Shown here: positions 37,589 through 45,379 of the stretch, in pieces
Numbering within the stretch: the first letter of the stretch is position 1
Layout: each line of letters starts with the position of its first letter
Assembly (NCBI GenBank): GCA_021817845.1
Contig: JAKAFW010000005.1
Coordinates: 71,222-135,221 of the forward strand
Reading direction: 5' to 3'
DNA from: FEN-1297 sp021817845
GTDB taxonomy: Bacteria > Bacteroidota > Ignavibacteria > Ignavibacteriales > Ignavibacteriaceae
DNA: 64,000 bases
Notes under the pieces: model-generated
Database searches by the model: none
Told to the model about the DNA's origin: nothing
The model's input: the letters and a program-made list of their open reading frames with translations, nothing else
Program-made: the position numbers and the translations under genes

Positions 37589-38439
37589 AGCATCTCTCCT
37601 ATCATAACCCTGTCAATATTTTGATAATCTTTTATAATTCGAATATTCTTAAAATTATTAGACGATAATAATTCTTCCACCTGGAGAGAGTGGCAATGCC
37701 CGATCTCAAAAAATAATTTACCGTTATTTTTAAGATAATTGACTGCCTTTGAAGTAATGGCTCTATAAAAGCTTAAACCATCAGCTTGGTCCGTCAATGC
37801 TATTGTAGGCTCGTAGTTTTTTAGTTCGTTATCGAGATTTGCATAATCGTTTATAGTAACGTAGGGAGGATTAGAAACAATTACATCAAAATTATTATCA
37901 GCTAATGCCATATCAGCTAAAATATCATGTTTAAGAAATTGAATTCTATCGGCAGCATTATTACATTCTGCATTTTCTCTTGCAATTAGTAGAGCGTCTT
38001 CGCTAATATCAATTGCAACTATCAAAGCCTCCGGGAGAAACTTCGCTAAGGCAACGGAAATATTTCCGCTGCCTGTACCTATATCTAATATCTTAACAAA
38101 TTTCTTTTCTCGATATTCATTTATAACTGTCTCAACCAGCAATTCCGTTTCGGGGCGCGGGATAAGAACTGCGGGAGTAACCCTAAACTCTATACCATAA
38201 AACTCCACCGAACCGGTTATATATTGAAGAGGTTCAAAATTACATCTTCGTTTTAATAATTCTCTGTATAAAATTACCTCATTTTCTTTTAGTGGTCTGT
38301 CGTATGAAAGATAAAGCTGAAGCCGTTTGCATTTTAGAATGTGGGCTAATAATAATTCCGCATTAATTCTTGGAGAATCAATTCCTTTTTTTTTCAAGTA
38401 TTCTGTGGAAAGATTTATTGAGTCTAAAACTGTAAGCAT
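37585..38439 (-). CDS. prmC: Peptide chain release factor N5-glutamine methyltransferase
   Basis: 284 residues. SAM-binding ILDIGTGSGNISVALAKFLP and the diagnostic DVIVSNPPYVT. The N-terminal helical domain and QYITGSVEFYGIEF are typical of PrmC. It methylates the GGQ glutamine of release factors. It precedes dtd with a TTGA overlap and follows ptsI with 20 bases between. The prfA gene usually adjacent is absent. Confidence 0.94.
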   Translation of the reverse strand: MLTVLDSINLSTEYLKKKGIDSPRINAELLLAHILKCKRLQLYLSYDRPLKENEVILYRELLKRRCNFEPLQYITGSVEFYGIEFRVTPAVLIPRPETELLVETVINEYREKKFVKILDIGTGSGNISVALAKFLPEALIVAIDISEDALLIARENAECNNAADRIQFLKHDILADMALADNNFDVIVSNPPYVTINDYANLDNELKNYEPTIALTDQADGLSFYRAITSKAVNYLKNNGKLFFEIGHCHSLQVEELLSSNNFKNIRIIKDYQNIDRVMIGEML

Positions 38440-38459
38440 AAAGATAGAAGATTATAATT

Positions 38460-40226
38460 CTAAATAATGTTTCTGGTTCTTTTGATTGAATTATCCTTAA
38501 AAAATTTCTCAAGTTTTTCCGTAACTTCATCTACCGTTGCAGAAGCGAGACAATCTTCCGCTAATAACTTTGATTTTTCAAAAGAAATACTCCTCAAAAT
38601 TCTCTTTGCATAAGGAATAGTAGCCGGTGCAAGGCTTAAACTAGTTAGACCAATTCCGACAAGCAAGGGAATTGCAAGCGTATCTGCAGCCATTTCTCCG
38701 CAGATGCTTAGTGGTTTCTTAGCTTTCTTGGCTTCTTTAACAATATGACTTAGCGTTCGTATTACCGCAGGATGAAATTCCTGATATAAATCGGAAACTA
38801 AATCATTACCCCGGTCAACTGCGATTAAATATTGGATTAAATCGTTTGTTCCAATGCTTAAGAAATCAACATAGCCGGCAAGCTCAAAGGTTAATAATGC
38901 GGCTGAAGGCACTTCAATCATTATACCAATTTTAAGTCCTTTATCAAAGTATATTTTCTCATCTCTGAGTTCGTTCTTGCATTCATGAATTATTTCCAAC
39001 GAACGTTTTATTTCCAAAACAGTTGAAATCATCGGCAGCATAAATAAAATATTATTATTTTTACTTCCTTTTAGAACAGCGCGTATTTGAGTCTTAAACA
39101 TTTTCTGGTTCTCCAGCAAAAGTCTAATGCCGCGCAGTCCAAGAAACGGATTCGGCTCGTCAAAATCTAAAAACTTAAATTTATCTCCGCCAATGTCAAA
39201 AGCTCTAATAACTAAAGGTTTCGGATAAATTCTTGTTGATAAGTTCAAATAAATTTTTGCTTGTTCATCCTCGCCGGGCAACTCTCCAAGCTCTTCGATT
39301 ATTTGTTCAGTTCTGTAAAGTCCAATACCTTTAGCATCGTTGGTAATTACCAAATCAATTTCTCCGGTTACATCAACATTTGCCAGTAAAGTTATTTCTT
39401 TACCGTCAATAGTTTTGGCAGGCTGGTCTTTCAATTCGGCAAGGCTTTTTTGAAGTTCCACCAACTTTTCAATTTTTTCTTTGAAGAAATCTATTTGCTC
39501 TTTACTCGGATTAACTAGAACGTAACCATGGAAGCCATCAACAATTATTGTATCGCCGTCTGCAATATGTTTGGTTGCATTGTGAGTGCCCACAACCGCG
39601 GGAATATTTAATGAACGAGAAATAATTGCCGCATGTGAAGTTAATCCGCCGTGATCGGTGACAAAGCCTTTTGCATTAGAGCGCGAGAGCAAAATTGTAT
39701 CCGCAGGAGTAAGGCTATCGCTTACGACAATCATATCATTCTTAATTTTTGACTCCCATCTTTTCTTCTGAAGATTTCTGATGATGCGATTTTTTATATC
39801 TTCAATATCCCCTGCTCTTTCTTTCATATAAGTTTCATAGGAATGCATCATGAGTGATTGGTATTTTGAGATTTCATCATTCACAATAAATTCCGGTTGT
39901 TTTTTTTCCGTTTCAATCCTGTCGTTAATATTTTTAAGAAGAATAGGGTCATCGAGAATCATAACCTGGGCTTCAAAAATGGCAGCGCGTTTCTCTTCCA
40001 TTTTTTCTTTTGCAATCGCAAAGATTTTCTTAAGCTCCTTTTTTGATTTAGCCAGAGCATCAATCAAATTTTGCTTTGCTTCCTCAACGTCTGATATTTC
40101 GCTTTCATTTATCACGAGTTTTTCTTTTGTAAACAGGTAGGCTTGAGCTATAACAATTCCCGGCGCAGCCGCAATGCCGGTAATTTTATTTTCAGCATCC
40201 TTAAATATTTGACTAAATTTTTTCAC
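38460..40226 (-). CDS. ptsI: Phosphoenolpyruvate-protein phosphotransferase (PTS enzyme I)
   Basis: 588 residues. Enzyme I blocks: GIAAAPGIVIAQAYLF, the phospho-histidine loop DHGGLTSHAAIISRSLNIPA, GIGLYRTEQ, RAFDIGGDK and FLSIGTNDLIQYLIAVDRGN with SICGEMAAD. It moves phosphate from PEP to HPr. Starts at GTG overlapping the ptsH stop (GTGA). No sugar-specific EII is nearby, so it may serve a regulatory PTS here (inference). Confidence 0.95.
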   Translation of the reverse strand: MKKFSQIFKDAENKITGIAAAPGIVIAQAYLFTKEKLVINESEISDVEEAKQNLIDALAKSKKELKKIFAIAKEKMEEKRAAIFEAQVMILDDPILLKNINDRIETEKKQPEFIVNDEISKYQSLMMHSYETYMKERAGDIEDIKNRIIRNLQKKRWESKIKNDMIVVSDSLTPADTILLSRSNAKGFVTDHGGLTSHAAIISRSLNIPAVVGTHNATKHIADGDTIIVDGFHGYVLVNPSKEQIDFFKEKIEKLVELQKSLAELKDQPAKTIDGKEITLLANVDVTGEIDLVITNDAKGIGLYRTEQIIEELGELPGEDEQAKIYLNLSTRIYPKPLVIRAFDIGGDKFKFLDFDEPNPFLGLRGIRLLLENQKMFKTQIRAVLKGSKNNNILFMLPMISTVLEIKRSLEIIHECKNELRDEKIYFDKGLKIGIMIEVPSAALLTFELAGYVDFLSIGTNDLIQYLIAVDRGNDLVSDLYQEFHPAVIRTLSHIVKEAKKAKKPLSICGEMAADTLAIPLLVGIGLTSLSLAPATIPYAKRILRSISFEKSKLLAEDCLASATVDEVTEKLEKFFKDNSIKRTRNII

Positions 40227-40489
40227 AACTCATCAAATCCTCTCTTGAAATAGTCTATTATTTCTTCAGACGCCTGTTTCTCATCATCGCCGTCAAAAGT
40301 AAGGACAAGCTCTGAACCCATTTCTGCAGCAAGCGTCATAACTCCGATGATGCTTTTTGCATTAATATTTAATCCGTCTTTGGAGATATAAAATTCACAT
40401 TTAAACTTTGCAGCCATTTTAACAATAGTAGCTGCCGGACGCGTATGCAGCCCTGCTTTGTTTACAATTTTCACCGTCTGTTCAATCAT
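40223..40489 (-). CDS. ptsH: HPr phosphocarrier protein
   Basis: 88 residues. NKAGLHTRPAATIVKMA carries the phospho-histidine, and NAKSIIGVMTLAAEMGSEL contains the regulatory serine (SIIGVM) that HprK would phosphorylate. It overlaps the upstream prenyl-synthase stop by one base (TAATG) and ptsI by four bases. The retained serine suggests HprK control, though hprK is not in the window. Confidence 0.94.
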   Translation of the reverse strand: MIEQTVKIVNKAGLHTRPAATIVKMAAKFKCEFYISKDGLNINAKSIIGVMTLAAEMGSELVLTFDGDDEKQASEEIIDYFKRGFDEL

Positions 40490-41484
40490 TATTTGCTTCT
40501 TTTAATAAGTGAGTTAGCAAGCCAAGTAAAAAATTCCCTGTCAGTATTATTTTGTAAAACTTGTACTGACATCAAGGCTTTATCTGTATATCGTTTTATT
40601 TCTGTTTTAGCATCATCGAGCACTCCGAGTTTTTTATACAATTCTCTGTATACTAAAATTTCATCTAGTTTAATGCCTTTTCGGTTTATAACTCTTTGAA
40701 GTTTTTTTCTATCTTCACCTTTTGCAACTTCAAAGGCTTTAAGTAAAAGAAATGTTTTTTTTCCTTCCATCAAATCACCACCAACAAATTTACCGAATTC
40801 CTTTTCATCCCCAATAATGTCAAGCAGATCATCCTGGATTTGAAAAGCAATCCCGATGTTTTTCCCAAAATTAGAGAGTGCTCTAGTATCTTTGGATGAA
40901 CCACCTCCAAGTATAGCACCAATTTTACAGCACATTTCAGCCATTGCGGCAGTTTTCTTTTTAATCATCAAGATATAATCATTAATCGAAATATTTCTTT
41001 TCGATTCAAAATCTTTATCCATACTTTGGCCTTCACATACTTCCACTAATCCCTTTGTAAATGCCTCTAGTATGGGTTTTGCGTTATCTTTACAGTCTTT
41101 CAATAGATTTTCATAAGCAACGGAAAGTAAACTATCACCGACGAGAATCGCAGTGTTCACGTCATATTTTTTGTGTAGCGTTAGTTTTCCTCTTCGCTTA
41201 TCAGCATTATCCATAATGTCGTCATGAACCAAGGTAAAATTATGCAGAAGCTCTACCGCAACGGCTGCGTTGTAAACAGAGGATAATTTACCTCCCACTG
41301 CTTTAGTAGAAAACAAAACAAGTAATGGTCTAAGTCTTTTTCCTCCCCCACTTAAAATATAAGAACCAGGTAGATAAAGAGAAGCCGGTTTTCTATCTTG
41401 TAATAATTGTTCAAGCTTCTTCTCAACTTTTATTCTTTCACGTTCATAAAGAAAGTAAAATTTATCTTTTTTATCCCCGATCAA
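40489..41484 (-). CDS. Short-chain polyprenyl diphosphate synthase (FPP/GGPP type)
   Basis: 331 residues. First Asp-rich motif TLVHDDIMDNADKRRG, second QIQDDLLDIIGDE. The residue five before the first motif is Phe (NFTLVHDD), an aromatic that limits products to about C15-C20. It lies just after fni, which makes DMAPP, so farnesyl or geranylgeranyl diphosphate supply is likely. TTG start with TTGA overlap at the fni stop. It is a paralogue of the 18436 gene. Confidence 0.87.
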   Translation of the reverse strand: MIGDKKDKFYFLYERERIKVEKKLEQLLQDRKPASLYLPGSYILSGGGKRLRPLLVLFSTKAVGGKLSSVYNAAVAVELLHNFTLVHDDIMDNADKRRGKLTLHKKYDVNTAILVGDSLLSVAYENLLKDCKDNAKPILEAFTKGLVEVCEGQSMDKDFESKRNISINDYILMIKKKTAAMAEMCCKIGAILGGGSSKDTRALSNFGKNIGIAFQIQDDLLDIIGDEKEFGKFVGGDLMEGKKTFLLLKAFEVAKGEDRKKLQRVINRKGIKLDEILVYRELYKKLGVLDDAKTEIKRYTDKALMSVQVLQNNTDREFFTWLANSLIKRSK

Positions 41485-42524
41485 TTCAGTTTATCCTTTC
41501 TGATTAATTTATTGTTTTGTAATTCAGCAAGGGATGATGAGCCGGTAAGGAATAAAATTTTCCTGACAATTTCAAACCATTCTCTTACAAGCGACATTAC
41601 ACCCTCAACGCCGTTCTTATCTAATTGAATTAAAACGGTTCTTGCTGATGCAGTAATTTCAGCGCCAAGTGCAAATGCTTTTGCCATATCAATTGCATTG
41701 TTTATTCCTCCGGAGCCAATCAGATAAAAATCAAACTCATTCTTAAGTTTAGAAATTTTTCTGAGGCAATATGAAGTCGGCAATCCCCAATCCCAAAAAT
41801 AATTAGATTCTTCTTTATTACGAAGAATTTCCACACCTGCCCAGCTTGTGCCGCCTGCACCTGCAACATCAATTCCTTTGACACCGGTTTGAAGTATTTT
41901 CTTAGCAGCTTCTTTTGAAATTCCCGCACCAACCTCTTTAACCACAACCGGTATATCTAAAGATTCAACTAATTTTCCAAGTGACTTAAGAAGACCGGTA
42001 AAATTTGGTTCTCCTTTTTTTTGCATCAATTCCTGAAGAGAATTTAAATGTACTACCATTGCATCGGCATTAATTAATTCAGCCAATATTTGTACAGGCT
42101 TAAATGATTTGAAAAGTACCAACTGCGAAGCGCCTATATTTCCAAGAATCGGAATATGCGGCGCATTCTTTCTAATAATTTTATAAGAGTTATGAAACGA
42201 GGTTGATTCAAGAGCCTGCCGCTGGCTACCAACACCAAGCGGAATATTTAATTCATTAGCTGCAATTGCAAGCTTAGCATTAATATTTTCAGATTCCTCA
42301 GTTCCGCCGGTCATGCATGAAATTAAAAACGGATAATTTATTTTCTTTCCTAAAAAATCAGTCTTAAAGGAAATTTTATTTAGGTTCACTTCAGTTATGG
42401 CATAATGCTTAAAATCATAATTATCAAAGCCATTTCTTTTTTCTTTATAAGAAACATCGCCGGTAAGGCATAATTGAAGATGCTCTTTTTTCCGTTGAGA
42501 AATGGAATTTGAATCGTTTGCCAT
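41481..42524 (-). CDS. fni: Type 2 isopentenyl-diphosphate delta-isomerase
   Basis: 347 residues of the FMN-dependent IDI-2 family. RKKEHLQLCLTGDVSY, FLISCMTGGTEES, NIPLGVGSQRQALE, VVKEVGAGISKEAA and IDVAGAGGTSW are characteristic. It interconverts IPP and DMAPP. It heads the overlapping minus-strand series and is translationally coupled to the prenyl synthase. The ATG is clear. Confidence 0.95.
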   Translation of the reverse strand: MANDSNSISQRKKEHLQLCLTGDVSYKEKRNGFDNYDFKHYAITEVNLNKISFKTDFLGKKINYPFLISCMTGGTEESENINAKLAIAANELNIPLGVGSQRQALESTSFHNSYKIIRKNAPHIPILGNIGASQLVLFKSFKPVQILAELINADAMVVHLNSLQELMQKKGEPNFTGLLKSLGKLVESLDIPVVVKEVGAGISKEAAKKILQTGVKGIDVAGAGGTSWAGVEILRNKEESNYFWDWGLPTSYCLRKISKLKNEFDFYLIGSGGINNAIDMAKAFALGAEITASARTVLIQLDKNGVEGVMSLVREWFEIVRKILFLTGSSSLAELQNNKLIRKDKLN

Positions 42525-42761
42525 AAAAATGATTTACCGCTAACAATATTGATAAAATTTTTGATGCCAAGATATTAAATTTTAGAACAATATTCTCATT
42601 CAAGCGGGCTAAAGCACTAAGCGAGTTTTCACCTTTTAGTTAAATTACTTACCTACCTGAATAGAGTGTTTTTCATTTTTCGCTTAAAATCATTAGGAGT
42701 TTTACCTTCTAATAATATATTTTCGCAATAAAGATAGAATAAACGAATAAAGGATTTATCA

Positions 42762-44276
42762 ATGCAAAAGCCCCGTCTAAGTTTCTGGCAAATCTGGAAT
42801 ATGAGTTTCGGATTTTTAGGGATTCAATTTGGTTTCGCACTTCAAAATGCAAATGTAAGCAGAATATTTGAAACGCTCGGCGCAAAGATAGACGCAATTC
42901 CCATTTTATGGATTGCAGCGCCAATAACTGGTTTAATTGTCCAGCCGATTATCGGTCACATGAGCGATAAAACTTGGGGAAGACTTGGAAGACGCCGCCC
43001 CTATTTTTTGTCCGGAGCTATACTCGCATCTCTTGCATTGTTCATTATGCCTAATTCTTTTGTACTTTGGATGGCTGCCGGAATGCTCTGGATAATGGAC
43101 GCTTCAATAAATATTTCTATGGAGCCGTTCCGCGCTTTTGTAGGAGACATGCTTCCCTCAGAACAGAGGACAGTCGGATTTTCGATGCAAAGTTTTTTCA
43201 TAGGCATAGGAGCTGTGGTTGCATCTGCCCTTCCATATATAATGACTAACTGGTTCGGAATAAGTAATACCGCAGCAGAAGGTGTAATCCCTCTTTCCGT
43301 TAAATTATCCTTTTACATTGGGGGAGCTATATTTTTGATTGCAGTGTTGTGGACGGTTTTAAGTTCTAAAGAATATTCTCCGGAAGAGTTAAAAAGATTC
43401 AGTGAAGGAAACGAAAAAAACAGGAACTCTTACCGACAGAACGAAGATTTTATTGAGCCTAATAAATTTTATTTATGGGGAATGATCTGGAGTGTAACCG
43501 GGATTATTCTTTTTACAATTTTTTATTTTTTTATATACATGGATTACGGTCTCGGTGTATTTTTCCTTGGAATAATTGTTTTTGGTCTTCTCCAAATACT
43601 TGTCGGATTTCTTACCGAGCAAAAGAAAACTACAGGAGGATTAGTAGTAGTAATAAATGATCTTATTAAGATGCCAAAAACAATGGTACAACTTTCTTAC
43701 GTTCAATTCTTTTCCTGGTTTGCATTATTTGCAATGTGGATTTACACGACTCCCGCAGTTACACATCATATTTATGGAACAACGGACACTACATCGGCAC
43801 TATATAATCAAGGCGCAGATTGGGTTGGCGTTCTCATGGCTGTTTACAACGGTTTTGCTGCGATTATGGCTTTTGTATTAGTATGGCTTGCAAAGAAAAC
43901 AAACAGAAAAAGCGTTCATGCAATTAGTCTTGCTATCGGCGGAATTAGTTTAGCATCATTTTATTTTATAAAAGAACCTCATTTACTTTTACTACCCGAG
44001 TTAGGAATTGGTTTAGCTTGGGCATCAATACTAGCAATGCCTTACGCAATTTTGACAGGTTCTCTTCCTGCAAATAAAATGGGGGTTTATATGGGAATAT
44101 TTAATTTCTTCATCGTAATCCCACAGATAACTGCCGCAGCAATTTTGGGTTTTTTCGTAAAACATATTTTCGGAGACGAAGCAATCTATGCGTTGCTATT
44201 AGGAGGTGTGTCTTTTATTTTAGCAGCAATATTTGTTTTAAGAGTTGACGACGTTGACGAAACTCTTAAAGAATAG
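42762..44276 (+). CDS. MFS transporter of the sugar:cation symporter (SLC45/GPH-like) type
   Basis: 504 residues, about 12 membrane segments. IIGHMSDKTWGRLGRRRPY is the loop 2-3 motif with the RxGRRRP form of sucrose/maltose-type transporters. MEPFRAFVGDMLPSEQRT and the later AKKTNRKSVHAIS fit as well. Probable proton- or sodium-coupled disaccharide uptake. The substrate is uncertain. ATG with AAAGGA upstream. It stands alone, with no glycoside hydrolase nearby. Confidence 0.85.
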   Translation: MQKPRLSFWQIWNMSFGFLGIQFGFALQNANVSRIFETLGAKIDAIPILWIAAPITGLIVQPIIGHMSDKTWGRLGRRRPYFLSGAILASLALFIMPNSFVLWMAAGMLWIMDASINISMEPFRAFVGDMLPSEQRTVGFSMQSFFIGIGAVVASALPYIMTNWFGISNTAAEGVIPLSVKLSFYIGGAIFLIAVLWTVLSSKEYSPEELKRFSEGNEKNRNSYRQNEDFIEPNKFYLWGMIWSVTGIILFTIFYFFIYMDYGLGVFFLGIIVFGLLQILVGFLTEQKKTTGGLVVVINDLIKMPKTMVQLSYVQFFSWFALFAMWIYTTPAVTHHIYGTTDTTSALYNQGADWVGVLMAVYNGFAAIMAFVLVWLAKKTNRKSVHAISLAIGGISLASFYFIKEPHLLLLPELGIGLAWASILAMPYAILTGSLPANKMGVYMGIFNFFIVIPQITAAAILGFFVKHIFGDEAIYALLLGGVSFILAAIFVLRVDDVDETLKE

Positions 44277-44516
44277 CCGATGTTATACAACTTTGGGAAA
44301 TTGGAGAAATTGAGTGTTAGGGTAAAGGAATTGATAGAGATTTTTTAATTACCTCAGTCATGTTACGCAACCTTTGTAATATCTGTCTGCCGCCAGGTAG
44401 GTTGGAAAAATCGAGTAATGGAATAGACTAATTTTTTCCATTATTCCAAAATTCCATGACTCCAAATGGAAATCCAACGTAATGTGAGTTACTTCATTAT
44501 TTCATCATTCTATGCA

Positions 44517-44550
44517 AAACCTCCGAGGTTTAGGAAAACCTCGGAGGTTT
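44517..44550. repeat. Perfect hairpin element
   Basis: Left arm AAACCTCCGAGGTTT (44517-44531), loop AGGA, right arm AAACCTCGGAGGTTT (44536-44550). The arms are exact inverted copies. Each arm is itself near-palindromic. A partial copy lies at 28107-28120. There is no clear T run, so it looks more like a dispersed repeat than a terminator. Confidence 0.8.
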
Positions 44551-44769
44551 CTCTCTATGTAATAATAACCTTTTGCGTATGGTGAATTATTAAGTTATCA
44601 TTACCTTCTATCCGATGCCGACTGTCTCGGCAACTCATTTCCACCTTTACCAATGAATAATTTGATTGCTAAGTGTTAATTAAACTCTTATTTGAGGAAA
44701 ATTACTTTAGTCTGATTATGGGAAAGATGGAAGTTAATCGAGAGATCAGTACAAGATGAGGGCAAGAGA

Positions 44770-44813
44770 AGTGCATTCACAGTGCATTCATAGTGCATTC
44801 AGAGTGCATTCAA
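44770..44813. repeat. Four tandem 11-bp repeats
   Basis: Four successive units AGTGCATTCA followed by C, T, G and A: 44770-44780, 44781-44791, 44792-44802, 44803-44813. Only the last base differs. The 11-bp period is one helical turn, as in arrays of binding sites for a DNA-binding protein. Confidence 0.9.
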
Positions 44814-44918
44814 AAAGTCAGGAAGTACTGTTTTTAATTTTTTTCCCCTTTTTTAGATGGTTTTGAAGAATTAGTTTGTATCAACTATAAAATTATAAGA
44901 CGTAGAGAAAAAGGGCTA

Positions 44919-45056
44919 ATGTTCACTTATATTAAAAATAATATTTTGGAATATGTGAATCAAGAAAAAGGCAAAGATATGGGTGCCAATACTATAAGGA
45001 TTGTTTTGAATTTTGATAAAATCTGTCCAAAACGAATTGTTTTTTATCCTTTTTAA
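44919..45056 (+). CDS. Tentative 45-residue hypothetical protein
   Basis: ATG at 44919 opens MFTYIKNNILEYVNQEKGKD... and stops at TAA 45054-45056. The frame is short, AAAAAGGG lies upstream and no family is recognised. Part of it (44986-44999, CCAATACTATAAGG) resembles the shared upstream element described at 49711 and 57762, which argues that the region may be non-coding. Confidence 0.2.
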   Translation: MFTYIKNNILEYVNQEKGKDMGANTIRIVLNFDKICPKRIVFYPF

Positions 45057-45232
45057 GAAATTAAATTATTCCGGAAATCAGTGGCAAAATGAAATGATAG
45101 TTTTCTTAATAGCTTTTTTGTGATGGAACGCAAATAATCTATTTACTTTATATTTTTTTTGAATTAGTTTTCAATTTACAATAAATGGGGATATGAAAAT
45201 TAAGGATAATAGTATCTATAATTAGTGAGGGG

Positions 45233-45379
45233 ATGGCTGATAACAATGAGATAGAAATTCGCCTGGTTGAAGATATCCATTATAGTGCTGAAATAATATT
45301 AATATTGAGAAATAAGATTTTATCTCATGAAGAACAAATTGCAAGACGTGTACCGGATACTTTTTATAGAAGACAATAA
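45233..45379 (+). pseudogene. Remnant of a response-regulator receiver domain
   Basis: ATG 45233 to TAA 45377-45379 gives 48 residues. The first 30 (EIEIRLVEDIHYSAEIILIL) resemble the start of an Rcp1-type receiver (EIEILLVEDNPxDAEL). After that, the sequence loses the domain and overlaps the start of the hybrid kinase in another frame. It is probably a decayed or truncated receiver gene left upstream. Confidence 0.45.

Larger units (their letters stand above)
44277..45232. other. Repeat-rich non-coding stretch
   Basis: A near-1-kb spacer upstream of the hybrid kinase. It holds the hairpin at 44517-44550, the smaller inverted repeat TGCCGA...TCGGCA (44616-44632), TAATGGAA...TTCCATTA (44416-44443), the four 11-bp tandem units (44770-44813) and a tentative 45-residue frame (44919-45056). 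A GTCTGCCGCCAGGTAGGTTGG stretch near 44384 resembles the repeat-like segment inside the small membrane gene at 53750. Confidence 0.55.

Noticed and set aside
42709..42924. 71-residue minus-strand frame at the MFS start
   Set aside because: It is antisense to the transporter start and its ribosome site.
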